A stretch of DNA of 64,000 nt, from positions 186,001-250,000 of the forward strand of contig NZ_FRBL01000003.1 in NCBI RefSeq assembly GCF_900142605.1, written 5' to 3'. This document shows, in pieces, positions 32,528 to 41,525 of the stretch (position 1 is its first letter; each line of letters starts with the position of its first letter). A program made the position numbers and the translations under genes. The notes under the pieces are model-generated. The model worked only from the letters and a program-made list of their open reading frames with translations. It searched no databases and was not told the origin of the DNA. The DNA comes from Chitinophaga jiangningensis (GTDB lineage: Bacteria; Bacteroidota; Bacteroidia; Chitinophagales; Chitinophagaceae).

Positions 32528-33676
32528 TCAGGGCATAACGATGGACTCCTGCGGCGGATAACTCCTGCGCAGCCAGTCCAGATCCGTACGCTCCGGCGTT
32601 CGCTGATACCAGCCCTTGTCCCAGAGGTCATACAGCATATTGAAATATTCCTGGTACATCAGCGCTACCCGGTCCACGCTGAAATTCTCCATTGCCCAGC
32701 TCCGGCAGGCTTCCGGATTTATCGCGTCAATATTTTCAGCGGCCCGGCAAAACTGATCAAATGTCCGGCAACGGTAACCCGTTATCCCGTGCAGTATATT
32801 CTCTCCAAATACTCCCCAGTCACTACTGATCACAGGTGTGCCGCTCATAGCCGCTTCAATACTTACACCACCAAAGGGCTCTAGGTAATAGGTAGGCATG
32901 AAAACTGCGCGGGCTTTGGATAGCAGCGCCTTCCTGGTAGCTACGTCTGCAAAGCCAACATGTTCTACATGGCTATCCCTGATAAATATCTTTTCCTGCT
33001 CATTTTCGAGGGTGCCTTGTCCTGCAATCAGCAGCCTGGCCCCAATTTCACGTGTGGTTTGCACAGCCACATCCACCCCCTTGCGATGCGTAATGCGACC
33101 GAGGTATAAATACCAATCCTCTTTCTGATCTGAAAACGTAAAGTCCTCCGGATCAAAAAAGTTGGGAATCACTGCATCATACCAGTTACCATTACGTATC
33201 TGATGCAGGCCATAAACATGCGCCATCCAGGTATAGGATTCAAACACCCTGTATCGCGCAAAAATGCTTTCATAACCAACTCCTGATTCCACCACCATCA
33301 TATCCTCTCCAAAGGCTTTGGCAATGGGCTCGTGGCCCCAGCCCCAGGCGCAGAGGAGGAAGTCCTTCGGCTGCTGCCTCGCTTTGACAGCGGCAACCGT
33401 TTCCTGATAAAATGTTTGGTGGTACTGATCTTTGGTGTCAAAACGGAATTGCTCCGTATGAAAATTAGTAGCATAATGCTGCTGTCGTAAGCTTTCGCTG
33501 ACCACATCAACATGTTCGGTGCAAACAGGATTACTCCCTTCGCAACCGTAATGATACACCTCATGCCCAAGCCTGGTAAGCATTGCGCAGAGTTTGTAGA
33601 CTTTCTGGGTATAAGCACAACTGATATACAGCTGACTGGTGACCGTATGAGGGATACCGGGGATATGAAATCTCAT
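32528..33676 (-). CDS. Glycosyltransferase, GT4-type (GT-B fold)
   Basis: A 382-residue GT-B glycosyltransferase. The C-terminal Rossmann half contains YLYLGRITHRKGVDVA (around 190-205) and the EX7E element EPFGGVSIEAAMSGTPVI (around 265-273), which bind the nucleotide sugar in family GT4. The N-terminal half carries TQKVYKLCAMLTRLGHEVYHYG and FLLCAWGWGHEPIAKAF. It is soluble, so it acts in the cytoplasm. It is the first gene of the leftward cassette and lies 48 bp before the collagen-like gene. Given the Thr-rich triplets of that protein, it may glycosylate it before export; this is inference from position. Donor and acceptor cannot be read from the sequence. Confidence 0.85.
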   Translation of the reverse strand: MRFHIPGIPHTVTSQLYISCAYTQKVYKLCAMLTRLGHEVYHYGCEGSNPVCTEHVDVVSESLRQQHYATNFHTEQFRFDTKDQYHQTFYQETVAAVKARQQPKDFLLCAWGWGHEPIAKAFGEDMMVVESGVGYESIFARYRVFESYTWMAHVYGLHQIRNGNWYDAVIPNFFDPEDFTFSDQKEDWYLYLGRITHRKGVDVAVQTTREIGARLLIAGQGTLENEQEKIFIRDSHVEHVGFADVATRKALLSKARAVFMPTYYLEPFGGVSIEAAMSGTPVISSDWGVFGENILHGITGYRCRTFDQFCRAAENIDAINPEACRSWAMENFSVDRVALMYQEYFNMLYDLWDKGWYQRTPERTDLDWLRRSYPPQESIVMP

Positions 33677-34180
33677 GGGATTCGTTGTGTTTTCTGGATA
33701 GTAAGGATCGTATTTTGAGGCTACCTTTTATACCGCTGCTTCCATTCACATTACCCTAATAACGTCGTCTATAAATGTCCGTTATTTTTTGCCATTTACA
33801 AAAAAGATATCTAAAAACGGGGAAATGTACAGTTATTACCCCGTGTTTTCACGGTAAGCTGTTGCTGTTTTTTGGGGAGATATTAGCGCCGCGCAAAAAC
33901 AGCTGTAAGTAGTACCTTACTGTCAGTGTTGAAAGGCTGCCCATCCCCGCAACGGCAGACGTGAACTGCCCCTTGTACCAGGCTGAATACCATTGCCAGC
34001 CATTGTTTCACGAACTTGTAATATTCGTGCAATCATTTGTCTATATCAGCTATTAGCAACCTTATACGTAACAAATCCGCGTACACCGCTGTTTATCTAT
34101 TTGCAAGATGCACAACCAAATCAATCGGTCGGCAGAGATTGCCACATCACTTTCTATTCGTACATAAAATAGCAGTAGTT
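33677..34180. other. Gene-free divergent region between the cassette and the SusC/SusD locus
   Basis: About 500 bp without a convincing gene; the in-frame extension of the SusC frame back to 34037 lacks a signal-peptide logic and is not used. It must hold the promoters of the leftward glycosyltransferase operon and of the rightward SusC gene. A small inverted repeat GTAAG-TAGTAC-CTTAC lies at 33905-33920. No clear TTTG/TAnnTTTG pair was found for either direction. Confidence 0.5.
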
Positions 34181-37100
34181 ATGAGAATAACCGTTACAAA
34201 GATCTGCAGTGTAATCCTGACGGGGATATTATTGCTCTCCCTGTCGGCAAAAGCACAGCAACAGCAAACAGAACCGGTGAAAGGTACAGTAAAGGACTCC
34301 GCAACAGGTGAATCGCTGATAGGCGTAACCGTAAGAGTACAAGGCACCAGCGCCGGCACCACCACCGGACCAGACGGTTCCTTTACCGTTAGGATTCCTG
34401 AGTCATCCGGTACCCTCGTCATCTCTTATCTCGGATATGTATCAAAGTCGCAGGTTGTTAATGCCGGTCAGACTAACATCAACATCCTCCTCGCAAAAGA
34501 TCAAAACCAGCTGGGCGGCGTGGTAGTCGTTGGTTATGGCACGCAACGCAAAAAAGATGTAACGGGCGCCATTGCCTCCGTAAAAGGAGAGGAGCTCGCC
34601 AAACAACCGGTGCTCACTGCCACACAGGCTATGCAGGGCAAGGTAGCCGGTGTGCAAATCATCAACTCCGGCCAGCCCAACACGCAACCACAGGTACGTG
34701 TACGCGGTACGGGTTCCGTGATGGGAGGTGCAAATCCACTCTATGTTGTGGATGGTGTACTCACCGATGATATACGCAACATCAACAATGCAGATATCGT
34801 AAGCATGGATGTACTCAAAGATGCTTCTGCAGCCATTTATGGAGTACGTGCAGCCAACGGCGTTGTGATCATCACTACGCGCAAGGGAAAAGCCGGTAAA
34901 ATGGAAATCCGCTACGATGGCCAGGCCGGATTCCGCGAAGCGGCACATCTTGTAAAGATGGCAGACAGAAATCAATACATCGATTATATCAAAGATGCTG
35001 CCCCGGCCAAAGACCCGAATACGGATGCAGCGGCATATGGGGGCTCCACCAACTGGTACGACGCCCTGCTGCGAAAGGCTTTCCAGATGAATCATAATCT
35101 TTCCGTATCCGGTGGCTCCGACAAATACACGTATTATTATAGCGCCGGCTATATCCAGGACGATGGAATCGTTCAAACAAATACTTTCAAACGTTTTACC
35201 TTCCGCGCTAACAACGACCTCAATATCTCTGAAAAATGGAAATTCACTTCGCAGATTTCTTATTCCAGAGGAAGTGGTCAAAACGTTTCCCTCTTCGACA
35301 TCTACGGTAATATTTACCGCGCGGCACCGGTGGTACAGGTAGAAGATGGTGGCCGCTACGGTAACACTTCCGCCTGGGGCAACGTGGCAAATCCCATGCT
35401 GCAGGTAGATAAAAAGAATTACCTGCAACAGGATTCCCGCCTGCAGGGAAACATCGCACTGGAATTTACACCGGTGAAATGGCTGAAGCTGCGTTCTGCA
35501 TTTAATGCGGACCTGCGCTGGGGATACGACCGCGTATACAACTACCAGTTCCTCAACGATGATAAAACCTTCCTGGTAGCCGGTGGTAACCAGCGCCAGG
35601 ATAACAGCAAACTGCAAATCAATGATAGCCGCCAGCAAGGCTGGGTGTGGGACAACACCGCCACCTTCGATCAATCATTCGGTAAACATAACCTCACGGT
35701 GTTAGCCGGTTCTGTTACAGAAGGGTTTTATAGCACCTTCCTGCTCGGCTCACGCATCAACGTACCGGCGCAAAAAGACCTCTGGTACCTAGACCTGGGC
35801 GATCCGAACGTGCAGTCCACCCTCTACAACCGCGGCGATAAATACGCCCGCCAATCGTTCGTAGGGCGCGCTGCTTACAATTATGATGATCGCTACCTCA
35901 TCAGCGCCTCCATTCGCGCAGATGGCAGCTCTAAGTTTAAAGAACGCTGGGGTTACTTCCCAACCGTGGGCGTAGGCTGGGTATTAACACAGGAAGCATT
36001 CATGAAAGACCAGAAAGTATTCGACTTCCTGAAGTTCCGCGCCAGCTGGGGCCGGTTAGGAAATGATAATATTCCTACCAACGCATATATCAACACGGCT
36101 ACGGTAAACCTGCCGTACTTCTTTGATAATAGCATCACACAAGGTATAGCGCTGCAGGATACGAAAGACAACGGCCTCAAATGGGAAACCACCACACAGT
36201 TCGACGTAGGCTTCGAATACAGTCTGCTCGACGAACGCCTCAGCGGTGAACTCGACTACTACAGTAAAAAAACATCTGATGCCCTGATCGTGGTGAACAT
36301 CCCGAGTATCCTGGGCGACCCGGATAATACCTACATCACCAATGCTGCTTCGTTTAAAAATACAGGTTTCGAGTTCTCTGCCAACTGGAAAGATGACATC
36401 TCCAAAGACCTGAGTTATAATATAGGTGGTAATATTTCCTTTAATAAAAATGAAGTGACCAACCTCGCCGGCGGACAAGCACTGCTGGGTGGCGGTGTAG
36501 GCCAGCAAAGCTATGTAACCCGCACGGACAACGGACAGCCGGTAGCCAGCTTTTATGTGTTGGAGTCGCTGGGTATTTACCAGAACCAAAGTGAAATCGA
36601 CAGTGATCCCAATATTAAGAATGACCCTAACAAAGGTAACATACGCCCGGGCGACCTGCGTTATAAAGACGTGACCGGCGATGGTATCATCAACGCCAGC
36701 GACCGGCAGTTTGTAGGTTCCTATCAGCCTAAATATTTCTATGGTTTTAATCTCGGTTTAAAATATAAGGGATTTGATTTTTCGGCAGATTTCTATGGCA
36801 GCAGTGGCAATAAAATCTATAATGGCAAAAAAGCTTTCCGCTTCGAAAACACGGATAATATTGAGTCGGATTATGAAAACAATCGTTGGAAGGCGGATCG
36901 CCCATCCAATACGGATCCCCGCCTGATCACTTCTAACCTGCCCGCCTCTACGTACTTTGTGGAGTCCGGCAATTTCCTTCGCTGTAATAATCTTACCATC
37001 GGTTATAACCTGCCGGAGCAAACCCTGAAACGCATGGGTCTTACCAGGTTCCGGGTGTATGTTACCGCGCAAAACCTCTTTACCATCATGAAGTACACTG

Positions 37101-37276
37101 GTTTTAGTCCGGAGCTGCCAGGTGGTACCATCGACTACGATAATAGCATCAACAACCGCGTAAACACGGCCACCAACACCACGAATAACTCTAGCGGCAT
37201 CCTGGATGCAGGGATTGAGCTGAATGCTTATCCTATCACCCGCACGTTTGGATTTGGTGTAAATGTTTCATTCTAA
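34181..37276 (+). CDS. SusC-type TonB-dependent outer-membrane transporter (probable beta-glucan locus)
   Basis: About 1,031 residues from the ATG at 34181; the earlier in-frame start at 34037 would add 48 residues ahead of a perfectly good signal peptide (MRITVTKICSVILTGILLLSLSAKA). The mature protein has a carboxypeptidase-regulatory-like domain (VKGTVKDSATGESLIGV), the TonB-box region GGVVVVGYGTQRKKDVTG, a plug with NPLYVVDGV and DVLKDASAAIYGVRAANGVVIIT, and a long 22-strand barrel ending in FGFGVNVSF. It imports oligosaccharides with its SusD partner 14 bp downstream. The third gene is GH144-like, so the cargo is probably beta-1,2-glucooligosaccharides. Confidence 0.92.
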   Translation: MRITVTKICSVILTGILLLSLSAKAQQQQTEPVKGTVKDSATGESLIGVTVRVQGTSAGTTTGPDGSFTVRIPESSGTLVISYLGYVSKSQVVNAGQTNINILLAKDQNQLGGVVVVGYGTQRKKDVTGAIASVKGEELAKQPVLTATQAMQGKVAGVQIINSGQPNTQPQVRVRGTGSVMGGANPLYVVDGVLTDDIRNINNADIVSMDVLKDASAAIYGVRAANGVVIITTRKGKAGKMEIRYDGQAGFREAAHLVKMADRNQYIDYIKDAAPAKDPNTDAAAYGGSTNWYDALLRKAFQMNHNLSVSGGSDKYTYYYSAGYIQDDGIVQTNTFKRFTFRANNDLNISEKWKFTSQISYSRGSGQNVSLFDIYGNIYRAAPVVQVEDGGRYGNTSAWGNVANPMLQVDKKNYLQQDSRLQGNIALEFTPVKWLKLRSAFNADLRWGYDRVYNYQFLNDDKTFLVAGGNQRQDNSKLQINDSRQQGWVWDNTATFDQSFGKHNLTVLAGSVTEGFYSTFLLGSRINVPAQKDLWYLDLGDPNVQSTLYNRGDKYARQSFVGRAAYNYDDRYLISASIRADGSSKFKERWGYFPTVGVGWVLTQEAFMKDQKVFDFLKFRASWGRLGNDNIPTNAYINTATVNLPYFFDNSITQGIALQDTKDNGLKWETTTQFDVGFEYSLLDERLSGELDYYSKKTSDALIVVNIPSILGDPDNTYITNAASFKNTGFEFSANWKDDISKDLSYNIGGNISFNKNEVTNLAGGQALLGGGVGQQSYVTRTDNGQPVASFYVLESLGIYQNQSEIDSDPNIKNDPNKGNIRPGDLRYKDVTGDGIINASDRQFVGSYQPKYFYGFNLGLKYKGFDFSADFYGSSGNKIYNGKKAFRFENTDNIESDYENNRWKADRPSNTDPRLITSNLPASTYFVESGNFLRCNNLTIGYNLPEQTLKRMGLTRFRVYVTAQNLFTIMKYTGFSPELPGGTIDYDNSINNRVNTATNTTNNSSGILDAGIELNAYPITRTFGFGVNVSF

Positions 37277-37290
37277 AAAAAAAGTAACTT

Positions 37291-38796
37291 ATGAAGAAGA
37301 TATATGCATTAGCTGGTGCCGCGTTAATCACTGCGATGTTTGCCTGTAACAACTACCTGGATGTAAAGCCGCAGGGGCAGATTGATGAAGAAGCTGCTGC
37401 CGGAGATCCGGCTTCCGCACAAAACCTGTTGACAGGTATTTACAACAATATGTGGGTGGGAAAGCTCCATGGTTTTCCGTTTATCGGTGTAACCAACATT
37501 GCTTCGGATGATGCGGACAAGGGAAGTAGTCCGGACGATGCGGCGCCTACGCAGGGGCAGCTGGATAACCTTACTATGGATGCGAACAACACGACGTTTA
37601 ACGACCTTTGGTCCGGCTATTACCAGGCGATTGCGAGGGCTAATAAGGCACTGGACGCGCTGGAATCATCCACCTCGCTGGATGCCGCCACAAAGAGTCG
37701 TTACCAGGGGGAGGCACATTTCCTGCGGGCTTACTTTTATTTCAACCTGGTGCGCATATTCGGCGGAGTACCCAAAGTGGATAAGGTGTTAACGCCCGCA
37801 GAAGCTGCACAGGACCAGTATCAGACACGTGCTACTGCCGATGAAATTTACCAGCTGATTATCGCTGACCTGGAGTTTGCGTTAACCAACCTGCCGGCAA
37901 AGGGAGCCAGTGGGAGCCAGGTGGGCAGGGCTACCAAGGGGGCCGCTGCCGGTATGCTGGCGAAGGTAATGCTCTATCGCCGTAACTGGCAACGGGCCTA
38001 TAGCTTGTCAGATTCTGTCATTACCGGTAAGGTAGGACCATATGCACTGGCCACTGATTATGCCACCATCTGGCGGCAGTCCGGTGCCAATAACACCGAG
38101 TCTCTCTTTGAAATTCAAACCGGTACCAACGCTACCTGCGATGCGGCAGTGGAAGTATACAGCAACAGCCAGGGACCACGTGCCGGTGGCAAGCGTGGCT
38201 GGGCTGACCTTGGCTGGGGCTTTGGCGGGCCTTCGCTGAGCCTGGTGAGTGAGTACGAAGCAGGTGATAAGCGTTTAGCCGCTACGGTTATATTTGTGGT
38301 GCCTGGTGGTACGGTGCTCTGGGATAATTTTCGTATACCCGGCAGAGATAGTGTGGAAAATGACCGCTACAATTACAAAGCGTATCATAGTCGCACACAG
38401 GAGCAGTTTTGCGGCAACCAGGATCGCCTGCCAAAAAACTTACGCATCCTGCGTTTAGGCGAAGTATTATTAATTCATGCAGAAGCGGCCCTTGCATTGG
38501 GCAATGGCGGCGCAGCGGCTACCGACATCACAGCATTGCGGCTACGTGCGGGATTGGCCGGTAAGGGCACGGTAACCCTTCAGGACATCTGGCATGAAAG
38601 ACGCGTGGAGTTGGCGATGGAGCACGACCGCTATTTTGAACTGGTACGTGAGGAAGGGCTGGTGCCGGGAACAGCAGTGGCGGCTTACAGCAGGCATGGC
38701 AAAACCTTTGTGGTAGGGAAAAATGAAGTTTTTCCGATTCCGTTTACCCAGATACAATTTAGTCAGGGTAAGCTTCAGCAAAATCCTAACTATTAG
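37291..38796 (+). CDS. SusD-type glycan-binding lipoprotein (RagB/SusD family)
   Basis: A 501-residue surface lipoprotein; C19 in MFACNN is the lipidation site. The N-terminal part has NYLDVKPQGQI, and the TPR-like core includes RYQGEAHFLRAYFYFNLVRIFGGVP and the C-terminal RRVELAMEHDRYFELVREEG, all typical of SusD proteins. It captures glycans at the cell surface and forms a lid on the preceding SusC transporter. It lies 14 bp after the SusC gene and 3 bp before the GH144-like gene, so the three are one operon. Confidence 0.92.
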   Translation: MKKIYALAGAALITAMFACNNYLDVKPQGQIDEEAAAGDPASAQNLLTGIYNNMWVGKLHGFPFIGVTNIASDDADKGSSPDDAAPTQGQLDNLTMDANNTTFNDLWSGYYQAIARANKALDALESSTSLDAATKSRYQGEAHFLRAYFYFNLVRIFGGVPKVDKVLTPAEAAQDQYQTRATADEIYQLIIADLEFALTNLPAKGASGSQVGRATKGAAAGMLAKVMLYRRNWQRAYSLSDSVITGKVGPYALATDYATIWRQSGANNTESLFEIQTGTNATCDAAVEVYSNSQGPRAGGKRGWADLGWGFGGPSLSLVSEYEAGDKRLAATVIFVVPGGTVLWDNFRIPGRDSVENDRYNYKAYHSRTQEQFCGNQDRLPKNLRILRLGEVLLIHAEAALALGNGGAAATDITALRLRAGLAGKGTVTLQDIWHERRVELAMEHDRYFELVREEGLVPGTAVAAYSRHGKTFVVGKNEVFPIPFTQIQFSQGKLQQNPNY

Positions 38797-38799
38797 TAT

Positions 38800-40107
38800 A
38801 TGGTGTTAAGATCGATGATAACAGTATGGTTGCTGGCGTGGGTATTTACCGCCGGTGCCCAGCGTAAGAAGGAAGCAGCCCGGCCGCAGCTGGGCGATTC
38901 CGCCTTACTAACGTTGGTGCAGCAACGTACTTTTGACTACTTCTGGAAATTTGCGCACCCGGTATCCGGGTTGGCGCCGGAGCGTACACCCACGCCGGAA
39001 ACCGTTACCATAGGTGGTTCCGGCTTTGGGGTGATGGCCATTATAGTAGGTGTGGAGCGGGGCTTCGTTACCCGGGAACAGGGGCTGGACCGGCTTCTGA
39101 AAATTGTGAACTTCCTCTGGAAGGCGGACAACTACCATGGTATATGGCCGCACTGGATGAATGGCGCTACCGGTAAAACGATTCCGTTTGGCCGCAAGGA
39201 TGACGGCGGCGACCTCGTGGAAACAGCTTTTATGTTCCAGGGCCTGCTGGCAGTAAAACAGTATTTCAACCGGGATACGCCTAAAGAAACGGAGCTGCGT
39301 AATAAAATCACGTGGATGTGGAATGATGCGGAGTGGAGCTGGTATACGCAGGGCGGGCAGAGTGTATTGTACTGGCATTGGTCGCCCAACAACGGATGGA
39401 GCATGAACCACCAGATCCACGGCTGGAATGAATGCCTGATCACTTATATACTTGCAGTGGCTTCACCCAACTTTCCTGTATCACCTAAGGTGTATCACCA
39501 GGGCTGGGCGATGAGTAATTATTTTTATAACGGTAAATCCTATTATGGCATTAAACTGCCGCTGGGCTTTGATTATGGCGGCCCGTTGTTTTTTGCACAT
39601 TATTCCTTCCTCGGGTTGGACCCGCGCGGACTGAAGGACCGTTATGCGGATTACTGGGAGCAGAATAAAAATCATACGCTGATCAACCGGCAATACTGCA
39701 TTGAAAACCCTAAGCACTTCAAAGGTTACGGGCCTGACTGCTGGGGACTTACGGCCAGTGATAACCATGAATTTTACAATGCACATTCGCCTACGAATGA
39801 TTTGGGTGTGATTACGCCAACGGCTGCATTGTCGTCGTTCCCATATACCCCTGAATATTCCATGCAGGCGCTGAAATATTTCTACAACAAGGTAGGGAAC
39901 CGCTTATGGGGCGAGTACGGATTTTACGATGCATTTAATGAGTCCGTGGGCTGGTATGATAATCAGTACCTCGCCATTGACCAGGGTCCCATTGTGGTGA
40001 TGATAGAGAATTACCGGAGCGGGTTGTTATGGCGGTTGTTTATGTCGAACCCGGAGATACAGGAGGCGTTGCGGAAGTTGGAGTTTAGTAGTCCGTGGTT
40101 GAAATAA
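38800..40107 (+). CDS. GH144-type endo-beta-1,2-glucanase (glucoamylase-like domain)
   Basis: A 435-residue protein with a signal peptide (VWLLAWVFTAGA). The catalytic part is an (alpha/alpha)6 barrel of the glucoamylase-like family, with LVQQRTFDYFWKFAHP, TIGGSGFGVMAIIVGVERGF, NNGWSMNHQIHGWNECLITYIL, GPDCWGLTASD, and SVGWYDNQYLAIDQGPIVVMIENYRSG. This set matches the family that includes the Chitinophaga endo-beta-1,2-glucanase which founded GH144. It probably cleaves beta-1,2-glucan to short oligosaccharides, in the periplasm or at the surface. It lies 3 bp behind the SusD gene. Other activities occur in related families, so the exact linkage is probable rather than certain. Confidence 0.8.
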   Translation: MVLRSMITVWLLAWVFTAGAQRKKEAARPQLGDSALLTLVQQRTFDYFWKFAHPVSGLAPERTPTPETVTIGGSGFGVMAIIVGVERGFVTREQGLDRLLKIVNFLWKADNYHGIWPHWMNGATGKTIPFGRKDDGGDLVETAFMFQGLLAVKQYFNRDTPKETELRNKITWMWNDAEWSWYTQGGQSVLYWHWSPNNGWSMNHQIHGWNECLITYILAVASPNFPVSPKVYHQGWAMSNYFYNGKSYYGIKLPLGFDYGGPLFFAHYSFLGLDPRGLKDRYADYWEQNKNHTLINRQYCIENPKHFKGYGPDCWGLTASDNHEFYNAHSPTNDLGVITPTAALSSFPYTPEYSMQALKYFYNKVGNRLWGEYGFYDAFNESVGWYDNQYLAIDQGPIVVMIENYRSGLLWRLFMSNPEIQEALRKLEFSSPWLK

Positions 40108-40111
40108 AGGA

Positions 40112-40139
40112 ACGGCAGGCGGGGAGCCTGCCGTTTGTT
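40112..40139 (+). terminator. Terminator of the SusC/SusD/GH144 operon
   Basis: A perfect 9-bp stem (ACGGCAGGC at 40112-40120, GCCTGCCGT at 40126-40134) with a 5-nt loop, followed by TTGTTT. Confidence 0.75.
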
Positions 40140-40285
40140 TAAGACGTGGATTCTTCACAAATTTTGAATGCCTGCTTAACCTGGAAAGAAATAATATAAT
40201 AAAAACCTCACGTCCTGCGTTACAATTAGTTGAGAATTTTTAAGAATTAACGCAAGGCTCTGAATGAGCTTTTAGAATATTTAGT

Positions 40286-40495
40286 ATGAAGTTTAAAGGA
40301 AGGATTTATATCAGAAATTTCCTGGTTCTTACATTGATGGCTGCCGTCGTGTTTTACTGCGTATATGGATTGCTAACGGATGGTAAATTGTATTGGATTA
40401 ACAGAAGAGCAATCCTGAGTCTTATTAGTGGTGTTATTACTACCTCTGCCATTGGTTTACTGGGCTTAAAACGTCCCAATAAAATTGTGGGATAG
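40286..40495 (+). CDS. Small two-helix membrane protein, unknown function
   Basis: A 69-residue protein with two predicted transmembrane segments (about 11-29 and 42-61) and positively charged ends (MKFKGR, LKRPNK). It is not recognised. It lies in an AT-rich stretch, between the terminator of the beta-glucan locus and a broken gene for another small membrane protein. The size is near the limit for a reliable call, but the start, membrane topology and lack of an overlapping frame support it. Confidence 0.5.
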   Translation: MKFKGRIYIRNFLVLTLMAAVVFYCVYGLLTDGKLYWINRRAILSLISGVITTSAIGLLGLKRPNKIVG

Positions 40496-40617
40496 GGAGT
40501 ATTCTTGTCAAGTTAAAATCAAGTCGGAAATTCCGGAGTGCCGTTTGTATCATTGTCATCTGTTGGTTGCCGCATTGTAATAATTGAGTATGTTTATTTT
40601 CGTAATATGTTAAGCGA

Positions 40618-41016
40618 ATGAATGATATTTATAGGCGATCGAAGATGTATTTTCATTTATTACCAATATTAATCATGGCGATAGCCTCTATTTATACGAT
40701 ATATGTAACAGCAACTACTGAAATAGTGATGATGGATAGGCATTATGTAGGAGTTCTTGGAGTTATTCTATGCCTCATTCTATAGTTTAAAGAGCCATTT
40801 GTAGGAAAGATAATGACACTGTTAATAATTTTAGTAGGCTTTCTGAATTTTATTACGTTTACGCCTGCTATTTATTCCTATGATCTTGGCTTTAAATTCA
40901 ACGGAACAGGATCAGATGTGCAGGTGCAGGAGTTTTCCTCCCTTATGTTGATATTATTTGTAATAGTAAATTTCAAATCAGGTAAGGTACTGTGGAGAAG
41001 GATATTTAATACTTAG
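40618..41016 (+). pseudogene. Small membrane-protein gene split by an in-frame amber codon
   Basis: Two short frames lie in the same reading frame. The first begins at ATG 40618 (MNDIYRRSKMYFHLLPI) and ends at TAG 40783-40785. Without that TAG the frame continues (FKEPFVGKIMTLLIILVG) to the stop at 41016, giving 132 residues with about four hydrophobic segments. A single base change from a tyrosine codon (TAT or TAC) would explain it. It may be a recently inactivated gene, a sequencing error, or two tiny separate frames; the unbroken hydrophobic pattern on both sides of the stop favours one original gene. Neighbouring genes also encode small membrane proteins. Function unknown. Confidence 0.55.
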
Positions 41017-41060
41017 AGAGATTTTTTACACATGATAGTATCTCAACCAACAATGAACCA

Positions 41061-41498
41061 ATGTTTAAACCAGGCTTCCTAAATATTCTCCTTTACATTT
41101 TTTGCAAATACCTCGTGTTTGTATTGATAACAGTTTTTATTCACTATGAACCGCGATATTCGCTCAGAAATTTTGCAACTGAGTCAGTACTTTTTTTTCT
41201 CGTTTTATTAATACCAATGCCATTAATAAATGCCGTATTCCTGTCAGGGCCTTTATACTTGAGTTTTAAATTGAGGCCTTTCATACGGTTTGTTTTACTG
41301 GGTGCAATCCTAATGGCTGAATATATAATCTTTTGTTATTTAGGATCACAAAAAATGGTCAGTGGTTTTGGTATTCTGAATAGCGGTGTTTCTATTGGGC
41401 TATATTTGTTATTCTTCACGGAAACATTTACCTCCATAAAATGCAAAGGTCTTTCCTTTTCCCAGGACGAAGATTATCTGGAGCACAGACGTAAGTAG
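41061..41498 (+). CDS. Small multi-pass membrane protein, unknown function
   Basis: A 145-residue protein with about four transmembrane segments (about 8-26, 40-60, 73-95 and 105-122) and a charged C-terminal tail (QDEDYLEHRRK). It is not recognised. The start at 41061 is the first ATG of the hydrophobic N-terminus. It follows the broken membrane-protein gene by 44 bp and precedes a Crp-type regulator by 27 bp; the AT-rich composition contrasts with the flanking GC-balanced genes and may mark acquired DNA. Confidence 0.6.
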   Translation: MFKPGFLNILLYIFCKYLVFVLITVFIHYEPRYSLRNFATESVLFFLVLLIPMPLINAVFLSGPLYLSFKLRPFIRFVLLGAILMAEYIIFCYLGSQKMVSGFGILNSGVSIGLYLLFFTETFTSIKCKGLSFSQDEDYLEHRRK

Positions 41499-41525
41499 AT
41501 TCCCTACATTTCGTACCTTCACCCC

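Noticed and set aside
16120..33676. Contractile injection system or prophage, suggested by LysM-like repeats and a collagen-like fibre
   Set aside because: No sheath, tube, baseplate, spike, ATPase, integrase or lysis gene is present in the window.
34037..34180. Upstream extension of the first SusC frame
   Set aside because: It would put 48 residues before a complete signal peptide; the ATG at 34181 is the expected start.
34442..35674. Leftward 410-codon frame inside the first SusC gene
   Set aside because: Antisense shadow of a strongly recognised SusC gene; the translation has no known motif and similar antisense frames occur in the second SusC gene (45862-47064).
40783..40785. Amber codon read through as an unusual amino acid
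   Set aside because: TAG is used as a normal stop elsewhere here (for example at the end of the collagen-like gene), and no suppressor or recoding signal is visible.
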